Counted from the first letter of the stretch, positions 1-5,163 are shown. The stretch is DNA of 5,811 nucleotides from Candidatus Roizmanbacteria bacterium (GCA_013334845.1 JAAXWV010000090.1:1-5811); one strand, 5' to 3'. Numbers and translations: made by a program. The notes: generated from the sequence alone by a model not told the origin.

Positions 1-987
1 ATGGAATGCTCCATTTCCGTATACAAAATCTGTTGCTTCAATACCTACCACTTTTCGGGTCGGGAATAAGGCTCTCAAAATGTTAAGAGCAACTACATCA
101 TGGGGATCGTGAAACGTGGGGCACAACACTACCGAATTTCCAATATAGAAGTTGAGATAGCTTGCAGGCAATCGACGATCCTCTCCCTGGATAGCATGTG
201 GCATCGGCATTTTAACCACTGTGAGCACATTACCATCCTGATCAGTAGCGGCACTCAGAATTTTATAGTTTTTGTCGAGAATAGGGAAATTTTCGTCATT
301 TTTATTGTCTTCATAGGCACATACCACGGTAGTTTGCCCCACAAACCGGGCAATGTCGTCAATATGACCATCTGTATCGTCGCCCACCACCCCTTCTTTG
401 AACCAAATAATGGTAGTGACGCCAAGATATTTTTTCAGATATTCTTCAATCTGCTTACGGCTCAAGTGCGAGTTTCTGTTTTTATTGAGCAAACACTGCT
501 CTGTCGTCAAGAGAGTTCCCACACCATTTACATCAATTGAACCGCCCTCAAGGATAATACCAGGCTCAACATATGGCAACTTGAGATCACGATTTAACAG
601 GGAGGGAATTTCATCATCAGAAAAGAGCTCAGGGTATTTTCCACCCCATGCATTAAATTTCCACTTTGTAATGGTGAGCTTATCACCGTCTTGTACGAAA
701 ATAGGCCCGTAATCTCGAATCCATACATCCATATAACTAACCACATGGAAACGGATCTGTGAGAGGTCTGCGTTTTCTTGTTCAAGGAGTTTGGTGACCC
801 GTTTTTGAGTCTCCTTATCCGTGACCAGTACTTCCACCCGCTCGCCAGTTGCTAGGTTTTTAATAACTTGCACGTAGCTTTTTTCTACCTCTTCCAGACC
901 GTTCGTGAACGTAAGCGGATCATAGGGCCACGCCAACCAAGTCGCCTCATGAGATTCCCACTCTGCCGGCATCCGGAAGTCACTCAT
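1..987 (-). CDS. aguA: Agmatine deiminase (agmatine iminohydrolase), C-terminus cut by the window edge
   Basis: Hydrolyses agmatine to N-carbamoylputrescine and ammonia in the cytoplasm, the second step of the arginine decarboxylase route to putrescine. The visible 329 codons match the Porphyromonas-type peptidylarginine deiminase family: WLAWP (17-21), the MDVWIRDYGP block (86-95), EGGSIDVNG (147-155), and GDDTDGHIDDIARF (202-215) with the active-site His at 208 and acidic neighbours. The last visible residues are YGNGAFH. In this family the next residue is normally the catalytic Cys of an HC(I/V)TQQ motif, which would lie just off the left edge, so it cannot be checked here. Family members are usually about 340-370 aa, so little is missing. 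The start ATG at 987-985 overlaps the aguB stop as ATGA, and a good Shine-Dalgarno lies 9 bases upstream, so translation is probably coupled to aguB. Confidence 0.95.
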   Translation of the reverse strand, partial: MSDFRMPAEWESHEATWLAWPYDPLTFTNGLEEVEKSYVQVIKNLATGERVEVLVTDKETQKRVTKLLEQENADLSQIRFHVVSYMDVWIRDYGPIFVQDGDKLTITKWKFNAWGGKYPELFSDDEIPSLLNRDLKLPYVEPGIILEGGSIDVNGVGTLLTTEQCLLNKNRNSHLSRKQIEEYLKKYLGVTTIIWFKEGVVGDDTDGHIDDIARFVGQTTVVCAYEDNKNDENFPILDKNYKILSAATDQDGNVLTVVKMPMPHAIQGEDRRLPASYLNFYIGNSVVLCPTFHDPHDVVALNILRALFPTRKVVGIEATDFVYGNGAFH

Positions 988-1859
988 TTCTGCTCGCTCC
1001 TTTCGGTGATTTTGCCGTACGTATGAGGTTTACGATTGTACATAAACCGCCATCCGTCACGGAGTTCTTGAATTTTGGATAAATCGACTGCGACAACCAG
1101 CGCCTCCTCCTCAGTCGCACTCGCCCGTGCGAGCACCTGACCAAACGGATCAGCTACAAACGATTGCCCCCAGAAAATTAGTTCACCTTCCTGCCCTACT
1201 CGGTTGAGCGGAGCCACAAATATGTTGTTCGCAATAGCATGACTACGCTGGATCAACTCCCAGGCTTCATGCCAGTCGCCCTCAGGCGGGGTGTAGTTAG
1301 CGATGTTTCCGATGGCGGTCGGATAGAAGATAATTTCTGCCCCTTCAAGTGCAGCGATGCGGGATGCTTCCGGGAACCACTGGTCATAACAGATTAAAAC
1401 GGCAAAGTTAGCATAACGGGTCTTGAAAAGTCGGAAGCCGTTGTTGCCGGATTCAAAGTAGTTTTGTTCATAGAAAAGTGGATCGTGAGGAATATGCACC
1501 TTCCGATACGGATCGAGGATATTTCCGTCCGCATCAATAACGACAGCAGAATTGTAGATTTTTCCGCTCTTGGTTTTTTCGATAATAGGAGCAACTATCA
1601 CTACCTCATGTTTTTTAGCGAGAGGAACGAAAGCGTCGGTTGATCTACCCGGGATTGTTTCGGTATATTCTTCAAAGGGGGTATGTTCGTTTTGGGGAAA
1701 ATAGATCACGTCATACATTTCCTGCAAACAGATTATCTGAGCACCTTTCTCAACCGCCTCTTCTATCTTTTGGATCGTCTTGGCAATATTTTGAGGAATG
1801 TCTTTCCCTGGATGGGTTTGAACTAGTCCTATAGTAGCTATTTTCTTTCCCGTTTTCAT
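984..1859 (-). CDS. aguB: N-carbamoylputrescine amidohydrolase (nitrilase superfamily)
   Basis: Hydrolyses N-carbamoylputrescine to putrescine, CO2 and ammonia, the step after agmatine deiminase. The 291-aa length is normal for the family. The nitrilase catalytic triad is visible: Glu47 in CLQEMYD, Lys120 in PYRKVHIPHDP, and Cys157 in LICYDQWFPE. The stretch VHIPHDPLFYEQNYFESG (121-138) and the region around YTPPEGDWHEAW (189-200) are typical of AguB rather than of general nitrilases or omega-amidases. It is the first gene of an aguB-aguA operon, overlapping aguA by ATGA. The start at 1859 gives the conserved N-terminal strand (IATIGLVQT). No Shine-Dalgarno precedes it, and the leader predicted from the upstream promoter is about 24 bases and A-rich. 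Without its neighbours I would be less sure of the substrate, since beta-ureidopropionase is a close relative. Next to aguA the call is firm. Confidence 0.95.
   Translation of the reverse strand: MKTGKKIATIGLVQTHPGKDIPQNIAKTIQKIEEAVEKGAQIICLQEMYDVIYFPQNEHTPFEEYTETIPGRSTDAFVPLAKKHEVVIVAPIIEKTKSGKIYNSAVVIDADGNILDPYRKVHIPHDPLFYEQNYFESGNNGFRLFKTRYANFAVLICYDQWFPEASRIAALEGAEIIFYPTAIGNIANYTPPEGDWHEAWELIQRSHAIANNIFVAPLNRVGQEGELIFWGQSFVADPFGQVLARASATEEEALVVAVDLSKIQELRDGWRFMYNRKPHTYGKITERSEQK
997..1003 (-). promoter_or_regulatory. Ribosome binding site for aguA
   Basis: On the minus strand AAAGGAG lies 9 bases before the aguA ATG, inside the last codons of aguB. It fixes the aguA start at 987 and supports coupled translation. 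It is one of the few strong Shine-Dalgarno sites in the window. Confidence 0.75.
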
Positions 1860-1889
1860 ATTGATTATTTTTCAACGTTTAATGTGTAA

Positions 1890-1918
1890 ATATTACGATA
1901 AGTATTGTTATAACGCAA
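1890..1918 (-). promoter_or_regulatory. Predicted sigma70-type promoter of aguBA
   Basis: On the minus strand, TTGCGT (1918-1913), a 17-base spacer, and TAATAT (1895-1890). Transcription would begin near 1883, about 24 bases before the aguB ATG. The -35 box is only a partial match. Its position and exact 17-base spacing make it the best candidate in the gap. Confidence 0.55.
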
Positions 1919-1933
1919 GATTCAAAATTCCTC

Positions 1934-1962
1934 TTGACAATGCGCTGAGTGTTTAATATTAT
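1934..1962 (+). promoter_or_regulatory. Strong predicted sigma70 promoter of the SpeD-like gene
   Basis: A perfect TTGACA (1934-1939), a 17-base spacer and TATTAT (1957-1962). The start would be near 1969, leaving an 80-base leader that is very AT-rich. The leader contains a perfect 14-base AT palindrome, TTTTTTATAAAAAA (2017-2030), and no Shine-Dalgarno before the ATG at 2051. The -35 box lies 15 bases from that of the divergent aguBA promoter, so one regulator could control both directions. Confidence 0.75.
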
Positions 1963-2050
1963 AGATCTTCATATTAGATAGCTATATTCTTATTGAATTA
2001 TAGTGAGTTTTTACATTTTTTTATAAAAAATTTATTTACCCTATAAGCTT

Positions 2051-2407
2051 ATGGAGCCACTCAGGTACCACATTATCATCGATGTTAACGATGTTGGAGA
2101 CAAAGAACTCAACGATGGACCCGCACTTTCAACCTTTCTAAACACCCTTCCCGGTATGATAGGCATGAAAGTACTCAATCCTCCAGTCGTCATCGAAGGT
2201 GTTCCTGAGAACCCCGGTATCACTGGCTTTGTCATCATCGATTTTTCCCACATTTCAATTCACACCTTTACCATCTATAAAAAGGCTATGGTCGACATTT
2301 TCTCCTGCAAGAAATACTCTCAGGAAGAGGCCCTTCAGGCAGTGCTCAAGCACTTCAACGCAGATCGATCCAAGGCAAAGATCAAGGAAGTCTCTTGGGG
2401 GCTGTAA
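2051..2407 (+). CDS. SpeD-fold pyruvoyl-dependent decarboxylase; S-adenosylmethionine decarboxylase by homology, possibly arginine decarboxylase
   Basis: A 118-aa proenzyme of the bacterial AdoMetDC/SpeD family, which cleaves itself at an internal Ser to make a pyruvoyl cofactor. The core is clear: FSHISIHTF (65-73), with Ser66 as the expected pyruvoyl precursor, His71 at Ser+5 and Cys86 at Ser+20. This is the spacing of Ser63, His68 and Cys83 in the Thermotoga maritima enzyme. VDIFSC (81-86) and the helix QEEALQAVLKHF (91-102) also fit. Two features are atypical. The usual Glu before the processed Ser is Phe65, and the usual Trp-Pro-Glu after HT is Phe-Thr-Ile (73-75). SpeD homologs that decarboxylate arginine or ornithine instead of AdoMet are known. 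The divergent neighbours aguB and aguA need agmatine as input, so arginine decarboxylase is my preferred function. AdoMet decarboxylase, making the spermidine aminopropyl donor, remains possible, and I see no spermidine synthase here. ATG at 2051 is the only usable start after an in-frame stop at 2024. Confidence 0.9.
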   Translation: MEPLRYHIIIDVNDVGDKELNDGPALSTFLNTLPGMIGMKVLNPPVVIEGVPENPGITGFVIIDFSHISIHTFTIYKKAMVDIFSCKKYSQEEALQAVLKHFNADRSKAKIKEVSWGL

Positions 2408-2416
2408 ATCCGTCTC

Positions 2417-2974
2417 TCACCTAAAAAGATATTGCAGGCTTGGACCCCAGACTGTAAGAAAGTCATACACAAGTAGCGCAAAGAGCGCACATACTCCAAT
2501 CGTTATAATGATATAAAGCGTTCTGATTAGCCTTACGAGTCGTCTCTTCATTTGAAGTAAAAATCCTCCTAAAAATAGGATATAAAAAATCGCCAGCGAA
2601 AATGGAAAAATCCTATCTAACCCGCTCGCAAAAAAGAAGCCATGCGTTGATAGGTCCAACACCACCCACCAGATAAAAGGAACTGTGACTACAAAATATG
2701 TCTGCTTTGCGCCACGCAGCGAGTGAGAAAGATGATGAGCACCTTTCATAAGTCTCCACTTCTTCGGCAACGGCAACAAAGCCACTACTGATATACCAAA
2801 AAGAACAGCCCAATTTGCACAAAACAATAACAGAATTGTAGAGGAGATGAAAGTGATTGCCGAAATCTTGACACCGAGAGGAAAGTAGATGGAATAAATG
2901 AGTCCCGCGATTACCACCGCAAACGCCACCGGAACACAGATAAAGTAGGTATTGATGAGTTTCATCCATGACAT
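2417..2974 (-). CDS. Five-pass integral membrane protein of unknown function
   Basis: 185 aa, with no family I recognise. Hydrophobic segments lie at about 8-30, 36-67 (long, perhaps one tilted helix or two), 93-108, 121-141 and 150-174. Basic loops (KKWRLMK at 71-77 and KRRLVRLIR at 143-151) suggest these loops face the cytoplasm. There are no catalytic or metal-binding motifs. It ends 9 bases from the end of the SpeD-like gene, tail to tail, leaving no room for a separate terminator. ATG at 2974 is preceded at 7 bases by an extended -10 box, so the transcript may begin at or next to the start codon. A second in-frame ATG at 2965 (residue 4) is an alternative. The opposite strand and other frames give no better reading. 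The membrane nature is clear, the role is not. Confidence 0.7.
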   Translation of the reverse strand: MSWMKLINTYFICVPVAFAVVIAGLIYSIYFPLGVKISAITFISSTILLLFCANWAVLFGISVVALLPLPKKWRLMKGAHHLSHSLRGAKQTYFVVTVPFIWWVVLDLSTHGFFFASGLDRIFPFSLAIFYILFLGGFLLQMKRRLVRLIRTLYIIITIGVCALFALLVYDFLTVWGPSLQYLFR

Positions 2975-2981
2975 GAAATTT

Positions 2982-2990
2982 ATTGTAGCA
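2982..2990 (-). promoter_or_regulatory. Extended -10 promoter of the 185-aa membrane protein gene
   Basis: On the minus strand, TGCTACAAT (2990-2982) is an extended -10 box (TGn + TACAAT). Seven bases separate it from the ATG at 2974, so the predicted start point coincides with the start codon. I see no convincing -35 box. Confidence 0.5.
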
Positions 2991-3032
2991 GAATTGGAAT
3001 ATCAACAGTCATCAGTGAACAAATATGCTACA
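2984..3032. repeat. 7-bp inverted repeat formed by two facing extended -10 boxes
   Basis: TGTAGCA at 2984-2990 and TGCTACA at 3026-3032 are exact reverse complements, separated by 35 bases. Each half lies within the extended -10 box of one of the two divergent genes. The spacing is too wide for a simple dimer operator, so the symmetry probably reflects two copies of the same promoter motif. Confidence 0.5.
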
Positions 3033-3034
3033 CT
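3026..3034 (+). promoter_or_regulatory. Extended -10 promoter of the 282-aa membrane protein gene
   Basis: TGCTACACT (TGn + TACACT) lies 12 bases before the ATG at 3047, predicting a leader of about 6 bases without a Shine-Dalgarno. It is almost identical to the box on the opposite strand at 2982-2990. There is no clear -35 box. Confidence 0.5.
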
Positions 3035-3046
3035 TGATTCTGAAGT

Positions 3047-3895
3047 ATGGCAAATCCTGAGTTACTCGACTATATTCGTCAGCAACATGCAGCAGGCAAA
3101 TCGAAAGTTGAAGTATTTAACGCCCTCGTCTCAATAGGGTGGGATGCCAATACCGTTCGCGAGGCGCTCTCAGAAGTGTACTTACCTTCAACTACAAAAT
3201 TACCCAATATCGACTCTATTATGAAAGAGGTGTGGCTCCTCTATAAAGCCAAATTTTTGCTCTTTATACAGCTAGGTATTATTTTTACTTTACTCAGCTT
3301 TGGTTTAGACCTGTTCAAGGCAGTAATTCTCCAGGTGCTTACCAGTTTTCAACTCATTCTCGCATTTATTACCGTGTGGATATTCTCAATAGCCATCAAT
3401 GTGTGGAGTATGGCTTCAGCTATATACACCGCAACCCGTAACACAGATGGCGTTTCAGTGTTAGAAATTATCAAGTCAAGTTCCCGATATATCTTAACGA
3501 GTTGGTTGGTTACAGTCGCTTCTGGACTTATTATACTTGTTGGCTCTCTCTTGCTTCTCATACCGGGATTGGTTTTTGCAAATTGGTTTACTTTCTCAAA
3601 CATACTTGTGTTTACCGAAGACTGCGGAGTTTTTACCTCTTTAAACAGAAGTAAGGATTATGGAAAAGGAAACCGGTGGAGAATCTGCTGGCTGACAATT
3701 GAATTCTATTTGGGCCTGATTGGCCTAGTAGTAACCGTTGCGCTTTTATTGATGATAATACCGAGTTTTCCATACATTTTACTCGTGAAAAGCATAGCTT
3801 TTTCTATATTAAGCATACTCTCTCTACCAGCGCCTATCCTCTTTCTATACGTCCTCTACCTGAATGTAAAAGCGATTCATGACGACTCAGTATAA
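3047..3895 (+). CDS. Multi-pass membrane protein with an N-terminal soluble helical segment
   Basis: 282 aa. Residues 5-45 form a soluble, helical segment (LLDYIRQQHAAGKSKVEVF, then GWDANTVREAL). I associate this kind of N-terminus, reminiscent of a small UBA-like helical bundle, with Patescibacteria membrane proteins. The rest is membrane-embedded, with segments at about 68-90, 100-125, 150-175, 176-190 (possibly re-entrant), 213-238 and 246-272. LLLIPGLVFANWFTFSNILVF followed by an acidic turn and SLNRSKDYGKGNRW (198-211) resembles the loop of glycerophosphodiesterase-type membrane domains and DUF975-like proteins, whose biochemical role is unclear to me. No enzyme motif is visible. It has its own extended -10 promoter and a nearly leaderless start at 3047. 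It meets the HD-domain gene tail to tail across 21 bases. Confidence 0.85.
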   Translation: MANPELLDYIRQQHAAGKSKVEVFNALVSIGWDANTVREALSEVYLPSTTKLPNIDSIMKEVWLLYKAKFLLFIQLGIIFTLLSFGLDLFKAVILQVLTSFQLILAFITVWIFSIAINVWSMASAIYTATRNTDGVSVLEIIKSSSRYILTSWLVTVASGLIILVGSLLLLIPGLVFANWFTFSNILVFTEDCGVFTSLNRSKDYGKGNRWRICWLTIEFYLGLIGLVVTVALLLMIIPSFPYILLVKSIAFSILSILSLPAPILFLYVLYLNVKAIHDDSV

Positions 3896-3916
3896 TCTAA
3901 ACGGGCTGAATATCTC

Positions 3917-4363
3917 TTATAAATACGTCACCAACCCTAGTGTAACCCCCGCCTCTAGTACACAAACAAACGGATCTCTTTTTGTTTTCCCATGTAAACG
4001 GGTGCTTAGCTCATATAACATTCGTGCAGGGGCAACAAGAAGCTGTGATGATGGAAATCGAAGCGTGGCAGGATTGAGATTGGTTGTGCCCAGGCGCCAT
4101 CGATCAAGTCCATCTGCGTCCTTTAAAACCATGAGTGAAGTGTTCACAACGGGAGCATAGACATCGTCGGGCACATGCCAGCTTGCTAGGTACTGGGTCT
4201 GACTCATGCTTTCGGACGGTGTTTTATCTCCCAAATTCTCAGCAATCCAACCCGCAGCCCTCCTGCCATACTCAATATCTTCCGGATCATCTTCTCGTCG
4301 CAGATCATGCGTAGCAGCTGCCCATCGTAGTGCTTCCCGATTTAGGACGTAGGTGTAATGCAT
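3917..4363 (-). CDS. HD-domain phosphohydrolase-like protein, apparently lacking the N-terminal metal-binding His
   Basis: 148 aa. HD-superfamily proteins are metal-dependent phosphohydrolases. Visible are ALRWAAATHDLRREDD (11-26) with the HD pair at 19-20, EYGRRAAGWIAENL (31-44), WHVPDD (62-67) and VLKDADGLDRWRLG (79-92), whose Asp would be the C-terminal metal ligand. In related proteins I would expect an HGxxHxxRV-type segment 30-40 residues before the HD pair. Here only 18 residues precede it, and a stop codon (TAA) sits directly before the ATG. The upstream bases in the other frames show no such motif. The gene may therefore be truncated at its 5' end, or the protein may be a degenerate HD fold. 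The tail after residue 122 looks unconserved. Base composition is near 50% G+C in its middle, higher than the GNAT gene beyond. It has no Shine-Dalgarno, and a -10 box lies 17 bases before the ATG. Confidence 0.7.
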   Translation of the reverse strand: MHYTYVLNREALRWAAATHDLRREDDPEDIEYGRRAAGWIAENLGDKTPSESMSQTQYLASWHVPDDVYAPVVNTSLMVLKDADGLDRWRLGTTNLNPATLRFPSSQLLVAPARMLYELSTRLHGKTKRDPFVCVLEAGVTLGLVTYL

Positions 4364-4380
4364 TTACTAAGAAGGTGCCT

Positions 4381-4386
4381 ATTATA
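4381..4386 (-). promoter_or_regulatory. -10 box upstream of the HD-domain gene
   Basis: A perfect TATAAT on the minus strand (4386-4381), predicting a start near 4374 and a leader of about 11 bases without a Shine-Dalgarno. The position where a -35 box would sit (4404-4409) falls inside a perfect palindrome and does not resemble TTGACA. Confidence 0.5.
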
Positions 4387-4400
4387 CTCGTGGAAAACAA

Positions 4401-4414
4401 TAGACTATAGTCTA
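4401..4414. repeat. Perfect 14-bp palindrome, candidate operator
   Basis: TAGACTATAGTCTA is its own reverse complement. It covers the -35 position of the HD-gene promoter. Shorter complementary pieces outside it (GTGG at 4390-4393, and CCAC at 4423-4426) continue the symmetry imperfectly. Placement suggests a repressor or activator site. A DNA-level role is an inference. Confidence 0.4.
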
Positions 4415-4457
4415 CAAATGTCCCACTTCGTCTTGTTATACTCGACTTCGTTAGTGA

Positions 4458-4548
4458 CACACTTCGCGTAAAGAATTCCATCGCTTATATGGCATATTGT
4501 GGCTGTGCCACCGCGAAGCTCCCTATAGCGAGTAGGGAGCGCAGTGTG
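4458..4548. other. Cluster of nested inverted repeats, candidate structured RNA or palindromic element
   Basis: Read as RNA, the segment can fold into a branched structure. CACACT (4458-4463) pairs with AGTGTG (4543-4548). TCGCG (4464-4468) pairs with CGCGA (4512-4516). GTGGC and GCCAC (4499-4511) form a hairpin with a 3-base loop. The two halves at 4518-4525 and 4533-4540 form a perfect 8-bp stem with a 7-base loop. There is no U-tract after the last stem, so it is not a typical intrinsic terminator. A plus-strand extended -10 box at 4434-4442 would start transcription near 4449, just before the structure. It matches no RNA family I know. Confidence 0.35.
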
Positions 4549-4629
4549 GACAAACTCAAAGATAGTTTAAATCAGATTGAGGAGTATATTTGGAGGTGGC
4601 ACAATGTCGTTCTTAAATTAAGTTTTTAA
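4489..4629 (+). CDS. Possible 46-aa small protein (doubtful)
   Basis: ATG at 4489 to TAA at 4627-4629. The second half (SVDKLKDSLNQIEEYIWRWH) reads as a plausible amphipathic helix. The first half overlaps the inverted-repeat cluster and looks random. No Shine-Dalgarno precedes the ATG, and I recognise no homolog. The frame is open upstream to 4411 but without a standard start codon. It could be the remnant of a degraded gene or chance. An extended -10 box at 4434-4442 could drive it. Confidence 0.2.
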   Translation: MAYCGCATAKLPIASRERSVDKLKDSLNQIEEYIWRWHNVVLKLSF

Positions 4630-4656
4630 TCATATGCCAAGATAGCCTGCCGCCCT

Positions 4657-4667
4657 AGGAGTATAAT
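4657..4667 (+). promoter_or_regulatory. Overlapping Shine-Dalgarno and TATAAT at the GNAT gene start
   Basis: AGGAG (4657-4661) sits only 4 bases before ATG 4666, closer than usual. TATAAT (4662-4667) runs into that same ATG. If TATAAT is used as a -10 box, transcription starts near 4674 and the in-frame GTG at 4675 would be a leaderless start. No -35 box is evident, so either reading is possible. Confidence 0.35.
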
Positions 4668-5163
4668 GCTCAATGTGGAATACTACCTTTCAAATGTAAA
4701 TACAACAGATATTGAGTCAATTCAAAGCCTTCTACTAACAACGTGGAAAGACACATATATCACTCGAACCGAAGAGCAAATAGAAGAAATCGTCGCCTTG
4801 TTCAATTCATCGTCATCTTTACAAACTGAATTAGCAAAACATTATTGGAAGGCCTATAGATTAAAGAGTAACAAAAATATAGTTGGAATAATAACTGTAG
4901 TATTACATCATAACGTTATTGAAATTGCTAGATTATACATACACCCCGATCATCAAAGAAAACATCTCGGATCAAAGCTCATTAAAAAAGCATTAGCGGC
5001 TTATCCTCTTGCAGAAAAAGTAATTGTGAATGTAGATGTAAATAATACAAGTGGCAGAGACTTTTATTTTCGCCAACAATTTACTGAAATCAAAACAGAA
5101 AAAGTTATTAAATCTGGCTTTGCATTTGAGTTGATAGTGCTTGAAAAAGTCTTAAAGCACTAA
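4666..5163 (+). CDS. GNAT-family N-acetyltransferase
   Basis: A 165-aa acyl-CoA-dependent acetyltransferase of the GNAT fold. Its acceptor cannot be deduced. Motif A is clear: IEIARLYIHPDHQRKHLGSKLI (85-106), where QRKHLG binds the acetyl-CoA pyrophosphate. Motif B follows as VDVNNTSGRDFYFRQQF (123-139), with the usual N-x-x-(A/G)-x-x-FY pattern, but with Gln138 where most members have Gly before Phe. The N-terminal NVNTTDIESIQSLLLTTW (10-27) is the typical first helix. Codon use is distinctly more AT-rich than in its neighbours: 4861-4920 has 13 G/C in 60 bases, against 30 in 60 within the HD gene at 4261-4320. This suggests separate acquisition. AGGAG lies 4 bases before ATG 4666. A GTG at 4675 is an alternative start. 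Confidence 0.9.
   Translation: MLNVEYYLSNVNTTDIESIQSLLLTTWKDTYITRTEEQIEEIVALFNSSSSLQTELAKHYWKAYRLKSNKNIVGIITVVLHHNVIEIARLYIHPDHQRKHLGSKLIKKALAAYPLAEKVIVNVDVNNTSGRDFYFRQQFTEIKTEKVIKSGFAFELIVLEKVLKH

Larger units (their letters stand above)
4364..4665. other. Gene-poor stretch between the HD and GNAT genes, rich in inverted repeats
   Basis: About 300 bases with no convincing long gene. It contains a minus-strand -10 box and a palindrome upstream of the HD gene, a plus-strand extended -10 box (TGTTATACT at 4434-4442), three copies of ACTTCG (4425, 4445 and 4461), a 9-base direct repeat TTATACTCG (4382-4390 and 4436-4444), several nested inverted repeats at 4458-4548, and a 46-codon open frame. 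No tRNA or rRNA signature is visible. Confidence 0.6.

Noticed and set aside
1..14. Loss of the catalytic Cys of agmatine deiminase
   Set aside because: The reading frame is intact to base 1 and ends in the motif that normally precedes the Cys. The truncation is the window edge, not a mutation.
100..785. Open frames of 63-146 codons on both strands at 100-540, 398-712 and 594-785
   Set aside because: They lie inside aguA, whose family motifs run continuously through this region. They look like frame shadows with no recognisable features.
2408..2416. Terminator between the convergent SpeD-like and membrane protein genes
   Set aside because: Only 9 bases separate the stop codons and no stem with a T-run is visible nearby.
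2952..3137. 61-codon plus-strand frame across the gap between the two membrane protein genes
   Set aside because: It overlaps both promoters and both gene starts, has no ribosome site, and its sequence shows no domain.
3879..4160. 93-codon plus-strand frame opposite the HD gene
   Set aside because: The minus-strand reading carries HD, WHVPDD and KDAD motifs, while this frame is low in structure and rich in Ser, Arg and Thr as expected of an antisense shadow.
4425..4466. Three ACTTCG copies as a CRISPR-like or iterated repeat array
   Set aside because: The repeat is only 6 bases with uneven spacing (20 and 16 bases), far too short and irregular for a CRISPR. It is better seen as part of the inverted-repeat cluster.
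4518..4540. 8-bp hairpin as an intrinsic terminator
   Set aside because: Neither strand has a T-run after the stem, and no gene ends just upstream on either strand.
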